A DNA stretch of 64,000 nucleotides from Marinobacter bohaiensis (lineage in GTDB: Bacteria; Pseudomonadota; Gammaproteobacteria; Pseudomonadales; Oleiphilaceae). A model generated the notes under the pieces. It was not told the DNA's origin. It ran no database searches and was given only the letters and a program-made list of their open reading frames with translations. Where the stretch lies: positions 282,319 to 346,318 of the forward strand of contig NZ_QGEH01000004.1 in NCBI RefSeq assembly GCF_003258515.1, given 5' to 3'. Of the stretch, positions 17,813 through 26,655 are shown piece by piece (positions within the stretch are counted from its first letter, which is position 1; the number at the start of each line of letters is the position of its first letter). The translations under genes were made by a program, and so were the position numbers.

Positions 17813-18613
17813 GTGAGCAGATCTGACAACGACCGGGCCCTGGCCCAGGCCATCCACACCCTGGGCACGCCGGATTTCATGGGCGCCTACGCGGCGCTGG
17901 TCCGCACCCGTGCGGCCTTCGACAACCTCATTGTCATCGCCTACCACGGCGAACAGCAGCCGGCGGTGCTCTACCGGGAATTCACCGACCCCATCGTCTA
18001 CCTGCCCATGGACAGCGACTACCTGGGCGGCGCCTACCTGCTGGATCCGTTCTACCACCAGCACCGAAAGGGGGATAACCGGGGCATCCTGCGCCTGCGG
18101 GACGTTGCGCCCGACCATTTCCGCCGCACGCAGTACTACAAGACCTACTACCAGCAGACCACCCTGCTCGACGAGATCGCCGTGTTCGCCACCCTGTCCG
18201 AACGCGTGACGCTGACCGCCTGCCTCGGGCGCGACCGGTCGAGCGGCGCCCCCTTCAGCAAACGCGAGCGGCAGGCGTTGCAGGACATGGAACAGACATT
18301 GAGCGCGCTGCTGGAGACCCACTGGCGAGACTACCAGCCCGAGGCCGCCGCGGCGGACCAGCCACCACCGGTGCGCGACCGGCTGCGCGACGCCCTCAAG
18401 CGCCAGCACGACATCAAGCTCAGCCCGCGCCAGGCGGAAGTCGCGCTGTTCATCCTGCGCGGCCATTCCTCCCTGTCCATCAGCCTGCACCTGGAGGTCA
18501 GCCAACAGACGGTCAAGGTGTTCCGCCGCCAGCTTTACGCCAAGTGCGGCATTTCCTCCCAGGCGGAACTGTTCGCCCTGATGATGCCGCTGCTATCGGC
18601 TCTGTCAGATTGA
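17813..18613 (+). CDS. LuxR-family transcriptional regulator
   Basis: A 266-residue protein with a GTG start. The C-terminal 65 residues hold the LuxR/GerE helix-turn-helix: LSPRQAEVALFILRGHSSLSISLHLEVSQQTVKVFRRQLYAKCGI. The N-terminal 170 residues are rich in aromatics (YLGGAYLLDPFYHQH, YYKTYYQQTTLLDEIAV) and resemble a ligand-binding domain, but not clearly an autoinducer-binding one. It is divergent from the permease-nitrilase operon with 282 bp between, the usual layout for a local activator. No LuxI synthase is nearby. Confidence 0.88.
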   Translation: MSRSDNDRALAQAIHTLGTPDFMGAYAALVRTRAAFDNLIVIAYHGEQQPAVLYREFTDPIVYLPMDSDYLGGAYLLDPFYHQHRKGDNRGILRLRDVAPDHFRRTQYYKTYYQQTTLLDEIAVFATLSERVTLTACLGRDRSSGAPFSKRERQALQDMEQTLSALLETHWRDYQPEAAAADQPPPVRDRLRDALKRQHDIKLSPRQAEVALFILRGHSSLSISLHLEVSQQTVKVFRRQLYAKCGISSQAELFALMMPLLSALSD

Positions 18614-18617
18614 GGCC

Positions 18618-19520
18618 CTAAGGCTGGGCCAGTACCGGCTCAGCGGCCTCCGGCACCAGCGTGCGATAGAGGAACTGCACGCCCGCATCAACCGCCCCCT
18701 GCCCGGTCAGGAACGAGGCGATGTGCCCGCGCCAGCGCAGGATCATCATTTCCGTGGGTACGCCTTCCGATGCCAGCGCGGCCTGGAAATCCGTGGCGTG
18801 ATCCACCGGCACCAGCCCGTCCCAGGAACCGTGGTAGAGGAAGAACGGCGGCGCGGTGTCGGTAATATGAGTGACCGGTGACGCCGCGGCATAACGCGCC
18901 GGCACCTCCGCCATGGTCCCGCCCAGCAACTGTTCCACCAGCCGCCCGGAACCGAACTTGCGCAGATCGCTGGGCGTGCCACCGGCGACCACGGCGGCCA
19001 ATCGGGTCTGCGGGCCGCCGTAGGGTCGATCCAGCTCACCGCCTTCCGCCGCAACCAGCGCCAGCAGGCTGACCAGGTGGGCGCCGGAGGAATAGCCGAA
19101 ACCGGCCACCCGGCCAGTGTCGATGTCCAGGTCATCGGCCTGGCGGTGCAGCCAGTGCATCGCCTGCTGCAGATCCTGCAACTGGGCCGGGAAGCGATGG
19201 TCCGGCGTGAAACGGTAATCGATGTTCATCACCGCAAAACCATGGCCCGCCAGGGTCTCGGCGATGTCCGTCATGTCCGCCCGGGAGCGATTGGTCCAGC
19301 CACCGCCGTGCACCGTCAGCACCGCCGGATGCGGCCCCGCGCCTTGCGGCCGGTAGATGTCGGCGTACAGCGGCTCCGGCCAGTCCGGCGGGGAATAACG
19401 CACCGACGCCTCCACGGTCCAGTTCGTCTCGGGCAGGGGGACCGGTTGTCCGGGGGCATTCAGGTGGCTGGCACAGCCGGTGACGATCAGGCCCAGCAAG
19501 ACCGGGATCAGAGCTTTCAT
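18618..19520 (-). CDS. Alpha/beta-hydrolase lipoprotein (esterase/lipase-like)
   Basis: A 300-residue protein from the ATG at 19520 (GGGAGAA ribosome-binding site). The lipobox LIVTGC at its N-terminus predicts a lipid-anchored envelope protein. LTVHGGGWTNRSRADM is the oxyanion-hole HGGGW motif of the BD-FAE/HSL type, GFGYSSGAHLVSLLA holds the nucleophile in GxSxG, GSWDGLVPVDHA supplies Asp, and RWRGHIASF supplies His. Such enzymes cleave short acyl or aryl esters. The tannase-family gene upstream on the same strand suggests a pair of secreted esterases acting on plant or algal esters; that pairing is inferred. Confidence 0.87.
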   Translation of the reverse strand: MKALIPVLLGLIVTGCASHLNAPGQPVPLPETNWTVEASVRYSPPDWPEPLYADIYRPQGAGPHPAVLTVHGGGWTNRSRADMTDIAETLAGHGFAVMNIDYRFTPDHRFPAQLQDLQQAMHWLHRQADDLDIDTGRVAGFGYSSGAHLVSLLALVAAEGGELDRPYGGPQTRLAAVVAGGTPSDLRKFGSGRLVEQLLGGTMAEVPARYAAASPVTHITDTAPPFFLYHGSWDGLVPVDHATDFQAALASEGVPTEMMILRWRGHIASFLTGQGAVDAGVQFLYRTLVPEAAEPVLAQP

Positions 19521-19642
19521 GGGTTCTCCCGTTGGGCAGCGGATGGGTTCCGGCTGCGTCCGTTGTGCTCTGAAATACGGGGAGAACGTGGGGATGGATG
19601 CCCGCCCGGCGGCGCCAACCGTGCGCAACCGGGCGGCCTGTC

Positions 19643-21433
19643 TCACCGCTCGCGCGGCTCGTAGGGCATGTAGAAATCGCTGCCGGCCCAGTCCGGCATG
19701 GGCACGGCGTTGAGCGCATCGCCACGCTCGAAACTGGCGGCGTCGTTCTCGTCGCCTTCACCCGTGTAGGCGGCTACGTCCGGATAGGGGTAGATCGGGC
19801 GACTGCGCTCAGGGACGTCCGCAGACGACGTCAGCATCGGCGGCGGTCCGTCCGCCATGGGACCGTGACCGTCCCGGCCGGCTCCCGGTGGCTTACCCGG
19901 GCGCGGGCCCTTGCCCGCTTTACCTTCACCCATATGGGGCTGGCCGAAATCGCTGGCCTGTTCGCTGGCGCTCTGGCGGGTGACGATGGCGTCCGGTGCC
20001 TGGCCATTCTCCACCCACGTCATCATCGGCGTCAGCAGGTCGACCTGGCTCGGCCCTTCACCCTGGCCACAATGGTAGACACCCGGCAGCAGGTAGAGCC
20101 GTTCAAAGGCCTCGGCCTGCGCCTCGCCCATCTGCGACTGCACCGCCTGGTGATAGGCGATGGTATTGAGCGGCGAGATGTGCGGATCGGCCAGCCCATG
20201 CCAGAGAATCAGTTTGCCGCCCTGCCCCGCGAATGCGGACAGGTCCGGGTTGGTGGCGTCGTACAACGGGTGCCGGGCGCGCAGGCGGTTGAAGGTGGCC
20301 AGGTCGAAGCGCAGGTCATCCAGAGTGAATGCCTCGCCCGGCGACTCGTCGAACGCCAGGTAGCGCAACGCCGGCAGGGCCGCCATGCGGCTCATCACCT
20401 GGCCGTCGGCGCTGGTCGGCACGTAGACACCGGCCCAGGCCAGCTCGGATCCATACAGCGGCTGCCCGGCGGTCAGGTGCGTGCCGGTGTCTGCGTCCAC
20501 TGGCCCCTGGTAGAACTGGCTGGCCACACGCGCCTCGGCGGGGGTCAGGCAATCGCGGGTGTCCGTGACGTCGTCCGGGCAGACCACGCTGGCCGGATCG
20601 AAATCGCACTGCAGCGGTGCCGAAATCAGCCCATCGCTGAGTCCGTCCAGATCGTCGCAGGCCGCAACCACCGCCCGGTGCAGCACCGGCAGCCGGTCCG
20701 CCAGCAGGATGGCGTTGCCGTCGTCATCCCGGTTCACGGTTGCCTGCCAGCCGTGATACAGCGTGTTCTGGACCTGGAAGTTCATGGCCGGGGCGCCAGC
20801 AATGATGCCGTCGAAATCGTCCGGATACCGCTGGGCTTCCACCAGGGCTTCGCGGCCGCCGTCCGAACAGCCGTTGAAATAGGCGTACTCGGGTGACTGG
20901 CCGTAGTAGGCGCGGATCAGTCGCTTGGCGGTATCGGCCGTCAGGTGCTGGGCGCGGTAGGCGAAGTCCGCCCGCTTCTGTGGATCCAGCCCAAACTCGC
21001 CGCCATTGCCGTCATGGCCCATGTTGGTACTGCCCAGGACGAAACCGCCGTTGGCGAGCACCTGGCAGCCGTCGGAGGCTCCCGAGCGCATGGAAATACG
21101 ACCGCACAGCCCGCCGCAGCCCAGTTGCATGTAACGCTGGGTCCAGGTCTCACGCGGCAGCAACACCCGGAACTCGATGGCCGGCGCCAGGGTGCCCGAC
21201 ACGGCACAGACCGGCACGCCGTCATTGGTGGTATCCACCGCCGCGGTGACGCGACTGCCCTTGCCCCCGATATGGACCAGGTCGGTATTGATCAGGCTGG
21301 TGCACGCCACCGCCGGTTTGACTCTCGCCAGGTCTGCCGGCCCGGTCGATGCCTGCGCGGCCGACACCCCAAACAGCAGCCCCAGCAGCCCGATAATCGC
21401 CGGCCAACGCCGGTTGCCTTTGCACAGATTCAC
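19643..21433 (-). CDS. Tannase/feruloyl esterase family protein, secreted
   Basis: A 596-residue protein from a GTG at 21433, chosen because GGGAG lies 8 nt before it; the longer frame adds unlikely residues. The signal peptide is AIIGLLGLLFGVSAAQAS. FNGCSDGGREALVEAQRYP gives the tannase nucleophile motif (CxSxGG) around residue 190, with the Cys that disulfide-bonds near the active site. GLADPHISPLNTIAY and LPGVYHCGQGEGPS provide Asp and CxxG/His elements. Family members hydrolyse gallate or hydroxycinnamate esters. The C-terminus (residues 500-596) is Gly/Pro rich and of unclear function. Confidence 0.88.
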   Translation of the reverse strand: MNLCKGNRRWPAIIGLLGLLFGVSAAQASTGPADLARVKPAVACTSLINTDLVHIGGKGSRVTAAVDTTNDGVPVCAVSGTLAPAIEFRVLLPRETWTQRYMQLGCGGLCGRISMRSGASDGCQVLANGGFVLGSTNMGHDGNGGEFGLDPQKRADFAYRAQHLTADTAKRLIRAYYGQSPEYAYFNGCSDGGREALVEAQRYPDDFDGIIAGAPAMNFQVQNTLYHGWQATVNRDDDGNAILLADRLPVLHRAVVAACDDLDGLSDGLISAPLQCDFDPASVVCPDDVTDTRDCLTPAEARVASQFYQGPVDADTGTHLTAGQPLYGSELAWAGVYVPTSADGQVMSRMAALPALRYLAFDESPGEAFTLDDLRFDLATFNRLRARHPLYDATNPDLSAFAGQGGKLILWHGLADPHISPLNTIAYHQAVQSQMGEAQAEAFERLYLLPGVYHCGQGEGPSQVDLLTPMMTWVENGQAPDAIVTRQSASEQASDFGQPHMGEGKAGKGPRPGKPPGAGRDGHGPMADGPPPMLTSSADVPERSRPIYPYPDVAAYTGEGDENDAASFERGDALNAVPMPDWAGSDFYMPYEPRER

Positions 21434-21701
21434 GCAAACAACTCCCTTCTCCCGATCCAGAAACCGCCGGCGGCGAGCCGGCAACAGACGGTTCCTATGT
21501 TAGTCAAAGACAGGCGCGGACTGGGCGGGGCGGGTGTAAAAGTTGTGTAAGGAGCGTTTCCCGGCATCGCAGGACAACGCCAAAAGGCGGTCCTTTATAA
21601 AGCTGGCCCTTTCTATTCCAACATTGTTGAACAATCTGCAAAGCCATCGATCCCGCCCGCTCGTAACGATCCTTGCAATCTCACATCATGAGGACAACAA
21701 G

Positions 21702-23054
21702 ATGACGAACGCTGCAAGGTTGCTTTTGATCTCCCTGTTCTCCGTTGCCCTGGCTGGCTGTTTCGATGGTGACAACGACGATGACACCGCCGACCTGGTG
21801 GTGCTCCATGCCGCTGCCGACGCACCCAACGTCAACGTCCGGGGCGGGGGCGGCACGCTGTTCAGTGACGTGCCTTTCAAAAGCGGTGGCGAACGGGGAA
21901 TCGAAGAAGGAACCTACAACCTGTCCGTAGACGCCCGGCTGCCGGGCGATCAGACCACGACGGTCATCCGCCCGACGGAAGTGAGGTTCCGTGATGGCAT
22001 CCGCTACTACGCGGCGGCCGTCGGTACCGTGGGCGCGGGGGGCCCGACCCTGCTGCTGGTGAAACAGACCGACACCGACGCCTCCGACGGCAACGCGCAG
22101 GTCCAGGTGGCGCATCTGGCGTCCGCTGCGCCCACCGTCGACATCTACGTCACCGCGCCCGGCGACGACCTGGGCAGCGCCTCGCCCATCGCGACACTGA
22201 CGTTCCAGGACGTCACCGATCCGGTGGAAGTGCCGGCCGGCGACTACCGCATTCGCGTCACCCCGCAAGGCAGCGCCACCGTGGTGTTCGACAGCGGCAC
22301 CGTGGCACTGGCTGACGACCAGGAACTGTTCATCGGCGCCGTGGACAACACCAACTTCGGTGACTCCCCGATCAGCCTGATCGTTGAAGACGACGGCGAC
22401 GTGTCCGAGATCGTCGATGCCGATGCAACCGCCGGCGTACGCGCGGTTCACAACTCCTACGACGCGCCCGACGTGGACCTCTACGTCGACACCGTGCTGG
22501 CCGCCGAAGACCTCGCCTTCCCCAACGCCTTCCCGGGCTCCGGCAACGACCCGGACACCGACTACGCCGACCTGCCCGCTGGCACCACCAACATCGGCGT
22601 CACCGCGGCGAACGACCCTAATGTCGTGGCGGACGCCGATCTGGACCTGGTGGGCGGGCAGGCCTACACCGTGCTGGCCGCCAATGCCGTATCCAGCCTG
22701 GAACTGCTGCCCTACGAGGACGACAACCGCAGCATCGCCACCGCCGCCAAACTGCGGGTGATCCACGGCGCGGCCATGGCGCCCAACGTGGACGTGTACG
22801 CCGTGGCGCAAGGCAACGCCTGCCCGGGCAATGCGGATCCGCTGCTGTCGGACGTGCCCTATCAGACCAGTTCGGGGTATCTGGAAGTGGCCGCCGCTGA
22901 CTACACCGTCTGCGTGACCGTTGCGGGCACCGGCACCGTCGCCATCGGCCCGGTGGATATCAGCCTGGTGGCGGGTGGCGTCTACACCGTCGTCGCCCGT
23001 GAAGTGGCCGGTGATGGCAGTAGCTTTACCCTCACGACCCTTGGCGATTTCTGA
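21702..23054 (+). CDS. DUF4397-repeat lipoprotein
   Basis: A 450-residue protein from the ATG at 21702 (ATGAGGA upstream). The lipobox SVALAGCFDGD predicts lipid anchoring, and an acidic DGDNDDD linker follows. Three or more homologous units follow, each with the DUF4397 pattern (VLHAAADAPNVNV, VAHLASAAPTVDIYV, VHNSYDAPDVDLYVD, VIHGAAMAPNVDVYA). The units are beta-rich and probably surface exposed. DUF4397 proteins are extracellular or envelope proteins of unknown role. The gene is monocistronic with its own terminator. Confidence 0.9.
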   Translation: MTNAARLLLISLFSVALAGCFDGDNDDDTADLVVLHAAADAPNVNVRGGGGTLFSDVPFKSGGERGIEEGTYNLSVDARLPGDQTTTVIRPTEVRFRDGIRYYAAAVGTVGAGGPTLLLVKQTDTDASDGNAQVQVAHLASAAPTVDIYVTAPGDDLGSASPIATLTFQDVTDPVEVPAGDYRIRVTPQGSATVVFDSGTVALADDQELFIGAVDNTNFGDSPISLIVEDDGDVSEIVDADATAGVRAVHNSYDAPDVDLYVDTVLAAEDLAFPNAFPGSGNDPDTDYADLPAGTTNIGVTAANDPNVVADADLDLVGGQAYTVLAANAVSSLELLPYEDDNRSIATAAKLRVIHGAAMAPNVDVYAVAQGNACPGNADPLLSDVPYQTSSGYLEVAAADYTVCVTVAGTGTVAIGPVDISLVAGGVYTVVAREVAGDGSSFTLTTLGDF

Positions 23055-23061
23055 GGGACCC

Positions 23062-23095
23062 GACCCCGGACCGCGTTGGCGTCCGGGGTCTTTTT
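23062..23095 (+). terminator. Rho-independent terminator after the DUF4397 gene
   Basis: A 10-bp stem GACCCCGGAC / GTCCGGGGTC followed by TTTTT, 8 nt after the stop. Confidence 0.9.
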
Positions 23096-23194
23096 CCAGC
23101 TTCAAGCACGCCGCGGCGCCCTTCCCTCACCTCTTGTCAACGCCCTGAAAACTGAGTAAAAATCAGGCTATCCGCATTATGGCGTCACCGACGT

Positions 23195-23270
23195 GCCGGG
23201 ATAGCTCAGTCGGTAGAGCAGGGCATTCGTAATGCTCAGGTCGCAGGTTCGACTCCTGTTCCCGGCACCA
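23195..23270 (+). tRNA. thrW: tRNA-Thr (anticodon CGU)
   Basis: A 76-nt cloverleaf with acceptor GCCGGGA / TCCCGGC, D-arm GCTCAGTCGGTAGAGC, anticodon stem GGCATTCGTAATGCT with CGT in the loop, T-arm CAGGTTCGACTCCTG and an encoded CCA end. It strongly resembles the E. coli CGU-decoding threonine tRNA. It lies about 1.1 kb before the first cassette array; I see no duplicated 3' end that would mark an attachment site. Confidence 0.95.
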
Positions 23271-23351
23271 TTTCCTGATTTTCCGTTCTCAGGTCCCCAT
23301 CTCGTTCGTCTGCGCCGGAGAGGGCTCGCGTTCTACGGTAACCGCCCTTCC

Positions 23352-24275
23352 CTAACGGTGTTCCAGCGCGTAGTCGATCGCCGCACACACCGCAGCGGCC
23401 TGCGCCGCGTTGCATTGATCGGGCGTCACACGCGGGCTGTCGGGATAGACCTCGGTGGTGGTCTTGTGGAGCGCGGGGGTCAGGCCGGCGCACAGGCCCA
23501 GTTGCTTGAGTGGGTATTGGATCACGCCTCGTGCGGCCACCGCGGAACCAAAAATCTCGCCGCTGTCGTCGGCCGGCGCGATATGGGTGATCGGCTCCAC
23601 CGCATCGATCACAGCCTGCTGGAATGCGGGATTCGGATTCGCGCTGTCATCGACCAGATAGAAGCCATCAGGAATCGCGCCCGGCTTGAAGGGCTTGCCG
23701 TCCCGGGCCGCCAGGGCGGGACGAAACTCGGATTCGTCGGTATCGGTGGTCTCGTGCAAGTCGATGTGCATCAGCACACGATCACGGACGGGCGCCACCA
23801 GTTGCATGAGCGCCGCCGACTCTCCCGCCGGGCTGTCTTCGCGGAACGAGCGGTTGGGGTCGACCGCGTTCGCGTTCCAGCGGTGGATGCGCTCATAGGC
23901 CCAGGGGCTGACGCATGGGGCAACCAATAGGTTGACGCGCCCCGCGTAAGCCGCCGCATGCTGATCGACGAAGCGCAATGCGCCCTGCACGCCGCTGGTT
24001 TCATAACCGTGCACGCCGCCTGTGACCAGCATGACCGGCAGATCGTCACGCCAATCGCGACTCCGGATCGCCATCAGCGGGTACTGATCGGCGCCATAGT
24101 CCAGGTGCCCGTACTCTTCCACGTCGAAGCGCGAACGCAGGCCCTCGATCACACTCAATACCTCGGATTCGTAGCTGCGCTGACGGGTCTGTCGCGACAA
24201 CCACTCGGCGCGTTCTGCCTCGCCCCAGGGCGTGCCGGGCGTACCGATGGGATAAGGCGTGGGGGCTGAGCTCAT
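23352..24275 (-). CDS. M14-family zinc carboxypeptidase-like protein
   Basis: A 307-residue protein. VTGGVHGYETSGVQG carries the HxxE zinc ligands, NANAVDPNRSFRED the substrate-binding Asn-Arg pair, MHIDLHETTD the third ligand His, and HKTTTEVYPDSP the catalytic Glu. It has no signal peptide, so it is probably cytoplasmic, like the succinylglutamate-desuccinylase/aspartoacylase and DUF2817 branches of M14. It is the last backbone gene before the first cassette array. Confidence 0.85.
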   Translation of the reverse strand: MSSAPTPYPIGTPGTPWGEAERAEWLSRQTRQRSYESEVLSVIEGLRSRFDVEEYGHLDYGADQYPLMAIRSRDWRDDLPVMLVTGGVHGYETSGVQGALRFVDQHAAAYAGRVNLLVAPCVSPWAYERIHRWNANAVDPNRSFREDSPAGESAALMQLVAPVRDRVLMHIDLHETTDTDESEFRPALAARDGKPFKPGAIPDGFYLVDDSANPNPAFQQAVIDAVEPITHIAPADDSGEIFGSAVAARGVIQYPLKQLGLCAGLTPALHKTTTEVYPDSPRVTPDQCNAAQAAAVCAAIDYALEHR

Positions 24276-24417
24276 AGGGTTTCTCTCCGGTGGGGGTCTG
24301 TGCGGGTGGGTATTCTAGGATCGACGATCACCGCTGGGAATAGGGGCTGACGTGGCGTTGATGCGGTTATCCAGGGCCGCCGGCAGAAAGTAGCGCTGTC
24401 CCAGCTTTCCGTTACGA

Positions 24418-24711
24418 TCACTCTTCAAGCTCATGCAGATGTCGGAGCCCTTCTTTCCTGAACCAATGCCCTGCAAAGAAACCAATGATCAAAAACCCAA
24501 TGATAAGCAACTGGGTAGACCCAGACAGAGCACCTAGAATCTCAAATATCGAGGAAAGATCGGTTTGATTGAGGAATACGATTTCCAGAATCGCGGCCAG
24601 AGGCACGACCGTAAAGAGAAGGATGATGCTCTTAAATATCGACACGCCGACATCAATCAGCGTCCTACCAAATGCCTCTCTTGCCATCGGATTATAGTCA
24701 TCTGGTTTCAT
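24418..24711 (-). CDS. Cassette-borne small membrane protein
   Basis: A 97-residue protein with AGGAGAATCC before the ATG. Two hydrophobic segments are visible, at about residues 20-48 (VSIFKSIILLFTVVPLAAIL) and 63-82 (TQLLIIGFLIIGFFAGHWF). The C-terminus is charged and presumably cytoplasmic (RKEGLRHLHELEE). I do not recognise a family. It is the most distal (left) cassette and has no recognisable attC after it, so this end of the array may be eroded. Confidence 0.7.
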   Translation of the reverse strand: MKPDDYNPMAREAFGRTLIDVGVSIFKSIILLFTVVPLAAILEIVFLNQTDLSSIFEILGALSGSTQLLIIGFLIIGFFAGHWFRKEGLRHLHELEE

Positions 24712-24726
24712 GGATTCTCCTGCACT

Positions 24727-24823
24727 CGTAACGTTCCTGTTCAGAGGTGCCCATGAAGCGTAGCAAAAAGGTCATCCGGCGGAGAGCCCTACAGTCCAGA
24801 ACGAACTGGAACTATGGGTTAAA
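24727..24823 (-). repeat. Degenerate attC site
   Basis: Read on the minus strand it runs from CTTTAAC to GTTACGA, with paired arms AGTTCCAGTTC / GAACAGGAACG near the ends. The 5' core overlaps the last codons of the 24812-25087 gene. Confidence 0.55.
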
Positions 24824-25087
24824 GATCAGTGCGAGCAACGAGGCAACAGCCACAACCACCCACCACAGTCCATAAAGCTCTAGCAGCTTGGAAACAGCAG
24901 AATTGTTATAGCGTTCGTTACGTTGGGTAGCCTCATTCCAAAAGGTGCTGAAGTTCGTCCACGCCCAAAGTGGGCTGGCTTTCATCTCATAACCATGTTT
25001 GCGGAACTCAGCCCTAATTTGAACGGCCGTCACAACAGACCAAAGAGAGCACCCGATGAGGATTGTGATAAAGATATAGTCCGTCAT
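24812..25087 (-). CDS. Cassette-borne small membrane protein
   Basis: A 91-residue protein with one membrane segment at the N-terminus (YIFITILIGCSLWSVVTAV) and one at the C-terminus (LYGLWWVVVAVASLLALIF), joined by a polar Trp/Asn-rich middle (WAWTNFSTFWNEATQRN). No known family is recognised. Its stop lies inside the attC core that follows. The start is 21 nt from the upstream gene's stop, so the intervening attC overlaps the upstream coding sequence. Confidence 0.7.
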   Translation of the reverse strand: MTDYIFITILIGCSLWSVVTAVQIRAEFRKHGYEMKASPLWAWTNFSTFWNEATQRNERYNNSAVSKLLELYGLWWVVVAVASLLALIFNP

Positions 25088-25096
25088 CTACCTTGA

Positions 25097-25178
25097 TTTA
25101 ACGCGAAGCTAAGCGGCGTGCTTTAGTGCGTCCGGTGTAGGTCTAACGGACCGAAACGTACATGAGCGATTGGTTACA
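25097..25178 (-). repeat. Partial or degenerate attC overlapping the upstream gene
   Basis: The 3' half is clear: GGACGCACTAAAGC and CGCCGCTTAGC lead to GCGTTAAAT, matching the right half of the site at 26656-26742. The 5' core is uncertain; GTGTAAC at about 25172-25178 is the best candidate and lies within coding sequence. Confidence 0.5.
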
Positions 25179-25600
25179 CGGCTTTCAGCGATACGCACAA
25201 GGTCAAACATCCGTTCCCTTTGCACTAGCCATAGAGCTTCAAAAATATAGATGGGAGAGGAAATTAATGCCTGCACACTGAATGGGAGCTGACCTATCCC
25301 TTTCAGCGGACCTAAAACAATAAGCAAGAGATAGACTGCAAAGACAGATAAAAAGAGAAGAAGCAACGCATAGGTTCGAACAATGCTCAATGTGACACTG
25401 TGATGTCCCCGCGCACTGTCAATTAGCTTTCTTCTCGATCTCCACCGATTCACCCTCAAACGCGTACGAGATTTTTTCGAAATGAGTGAAGCGAGGCCGA
25501 TCAGGTACTCGCCAAGCGTAGAGAGACGCTTCGCAAACATAGCGCCCAAAACGGTAACAACGAGACTTACCAATACAGCTGGTTCAAACAGAACTTCCAT
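25109..25600 (-). CDS. Cassette-borne multi-pass membrane protein
   Basis: A 163-residue protein started at the ATG at 25600 behind AAAAGGTG; an in-frame TTG at 25636 would place the start in the attC. Hydrophobic stretches are at residues 6-22, 72-96 (TYALLLLFLSVFAVYLLLIV) and about 105-125. A strongly basic loop (KKSRTRLRVNRWRSRRK) lies between the first two and should be cytoplasmic. The C-terminal 25 residues are encoded by attC sequence, suggesting that the original stop was lost or the site was recruited into the frame. Function unknown. Confidence 0.65.
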   Translation of the reverse strand: MEVLFEPAVLVSLVVTVLGAMFAKRLSTLGEYLIGLASLISKKSRTRLRVNRWRSRRKLIDSARGHHSVTLSIVRTYALLLLFLSVFAVYLLLIVLGPLKGIGQLPFSVQALISSPIYIFEALWLVQRERMFDLVRIAESRVTNRSCTFRSVRPTPDALKHAA

Positions 25601-25630
25601 ATTCACCTTTTCCGATACCTGTAGCGCCTT

Positions 25631-25738
25631 GCTCAATTGCGCAGCGGTTGTAGTGGATTTTTGTGCGACAATGAGCGTAGCGAATGCACAAAAAGAAACG
25701 TAGACCTCTGCGTCAATTGGAGAAATTTGTTACATTTT
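25631..25738 (-). repeat. Degenerate attC site
   Basis: On the minus strand it runs from ATGTAAC to ATTGAGC. CAATTGACGCAG near one end and CTGCGCAATTG near the other form the terminal stem. The crossover G of GTTRRRY appears to be A here, so it may be inactive. Confidence 0.5.
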
Positions 25739-26635
25739 TTTTCTAACGAACTCTCTATACTCTGACTTGCTTTTGTCATCACTCAGAGCTTTTTCGAGCT
25801 TCATCAAATTGGCTTTTTCTAGCAACGCCACACCGTATTTTAGAATTTCTTCTGATTCCTTGATCTTTCGCTCGACTTCGGATGACCAGCCGGACCAGTG
25901 CTTGAGTTCGGAATCGGACGCATCATCTAGGTTTAACTCTTCGATTGCCTTAAATCCCTCCTCCAAGTCTATGATTAGACGTTCACGCAAGTCATTTTCT
26001 TTGTAGAGAAAAGGCAGACCGCTTAAGTAATCAACTTTTTCTTCTATGTAGTACGGCCTAGGAAGACTTTTTCCTTGAATCGCCTCCAAATCTTCAACCT
26101 CTTGCTTGCTGGCGATCCTATCTTTAGTAATATCAGTATTCCTAGACCTCACCACCCTGGATAATATTTTGACAGCTTCTTCAGGGCATCCTGAGGTGTT
26201 TTTTAGCAGCAGGTTTGCTTTTCTATATACCGCATCTGCACCAAAAGGTCCGGATCTAAGCTTATTAACTGCTTCTTTGTGTTGGTCAATAAATATGAGA
26301 AAACTACCGATGATGTCTCGATATGTTTTTATTCTAATTTCTGTTTCTAGAGTTTTTGACAGTTCTTCAAATTCAACACCAAAGTGATTTCTCCCGCAGT
26401 TTCTACCAATGTTTGTTATCGGCCCCGTTTTTGTCGTAACTATATAACCCTTTCCATGAGGTGTATGACAGCTAGACAGTCCGCACTTTATATAGTCTTT
26501 GAAGATATAGCGCCCAATAATTTCCTTTAGCTCGTACTCTTTGGGATCTATATCTTTAGTGAAGCCAGGCAACTCCTCAATTTCTTGCCAAGTCTCAACT
26601 TTGATCAGCCCTCTTTCCGTGTTCAAGGTGATCAT
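25730..26635 (-). CDS. Cassette-borne protein with a Cys-rich zinc-ribbon-like motif
   Basis: A 301-residue soluble protein, the largest of this array. Residues about 50-85 read CGLSSCHTPHGKGYIV then GPITNIGRNCGRNHFG; the C-x4-CH...C spacing with adjacent His looks like a metal-binding ribbon. The rest is charged and mostly helical (EELSKTLETEIRIK, DLEEGFKAIEELNLDD), with a likely coiled-coil C-terminus. It has no signal or membrane segment. I do not know the family; nucleic-acid binding is possible but inferred only from the ribbon. GC content is markedly low. Confidence 0.7.
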   Translation of the reverse strand: MITLNTERGLIKVETWQEIEELPGFTKDIDPKEYELKEIIGRYIFKDYIKCGLSSCHTPHGKGYIVTTKTGPITNIGRNCGRNHFGVEFEELSKTLETEIRIKTYRDIIGSFLIFIDQHKEAVNKLRSGPFGADAVYRKANLLLKNTSGCPEEAVKILSRVVRSRNTDITKDRIASKQEVEDLEAIQGKSLPRPYYIEEKVDYLSGLPFLYKENDLRERLIIDLEEGFKAIEELNLDDASDSELKHWSGWSSEVERKIKESEEILKYGVALLEKANLMKLEKALSDDKSKSEYREFVRKKM

Positions 26636-26655
26636 AGGGTTTCCTCAATTTAAAA

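Noticed and set aside
23195..24418. tRNA-associated genomic island boundary
   Set aside because: No duplicated tRNA 3' end or integrase was found; the nearby foreign DNA is explained by attC sites.
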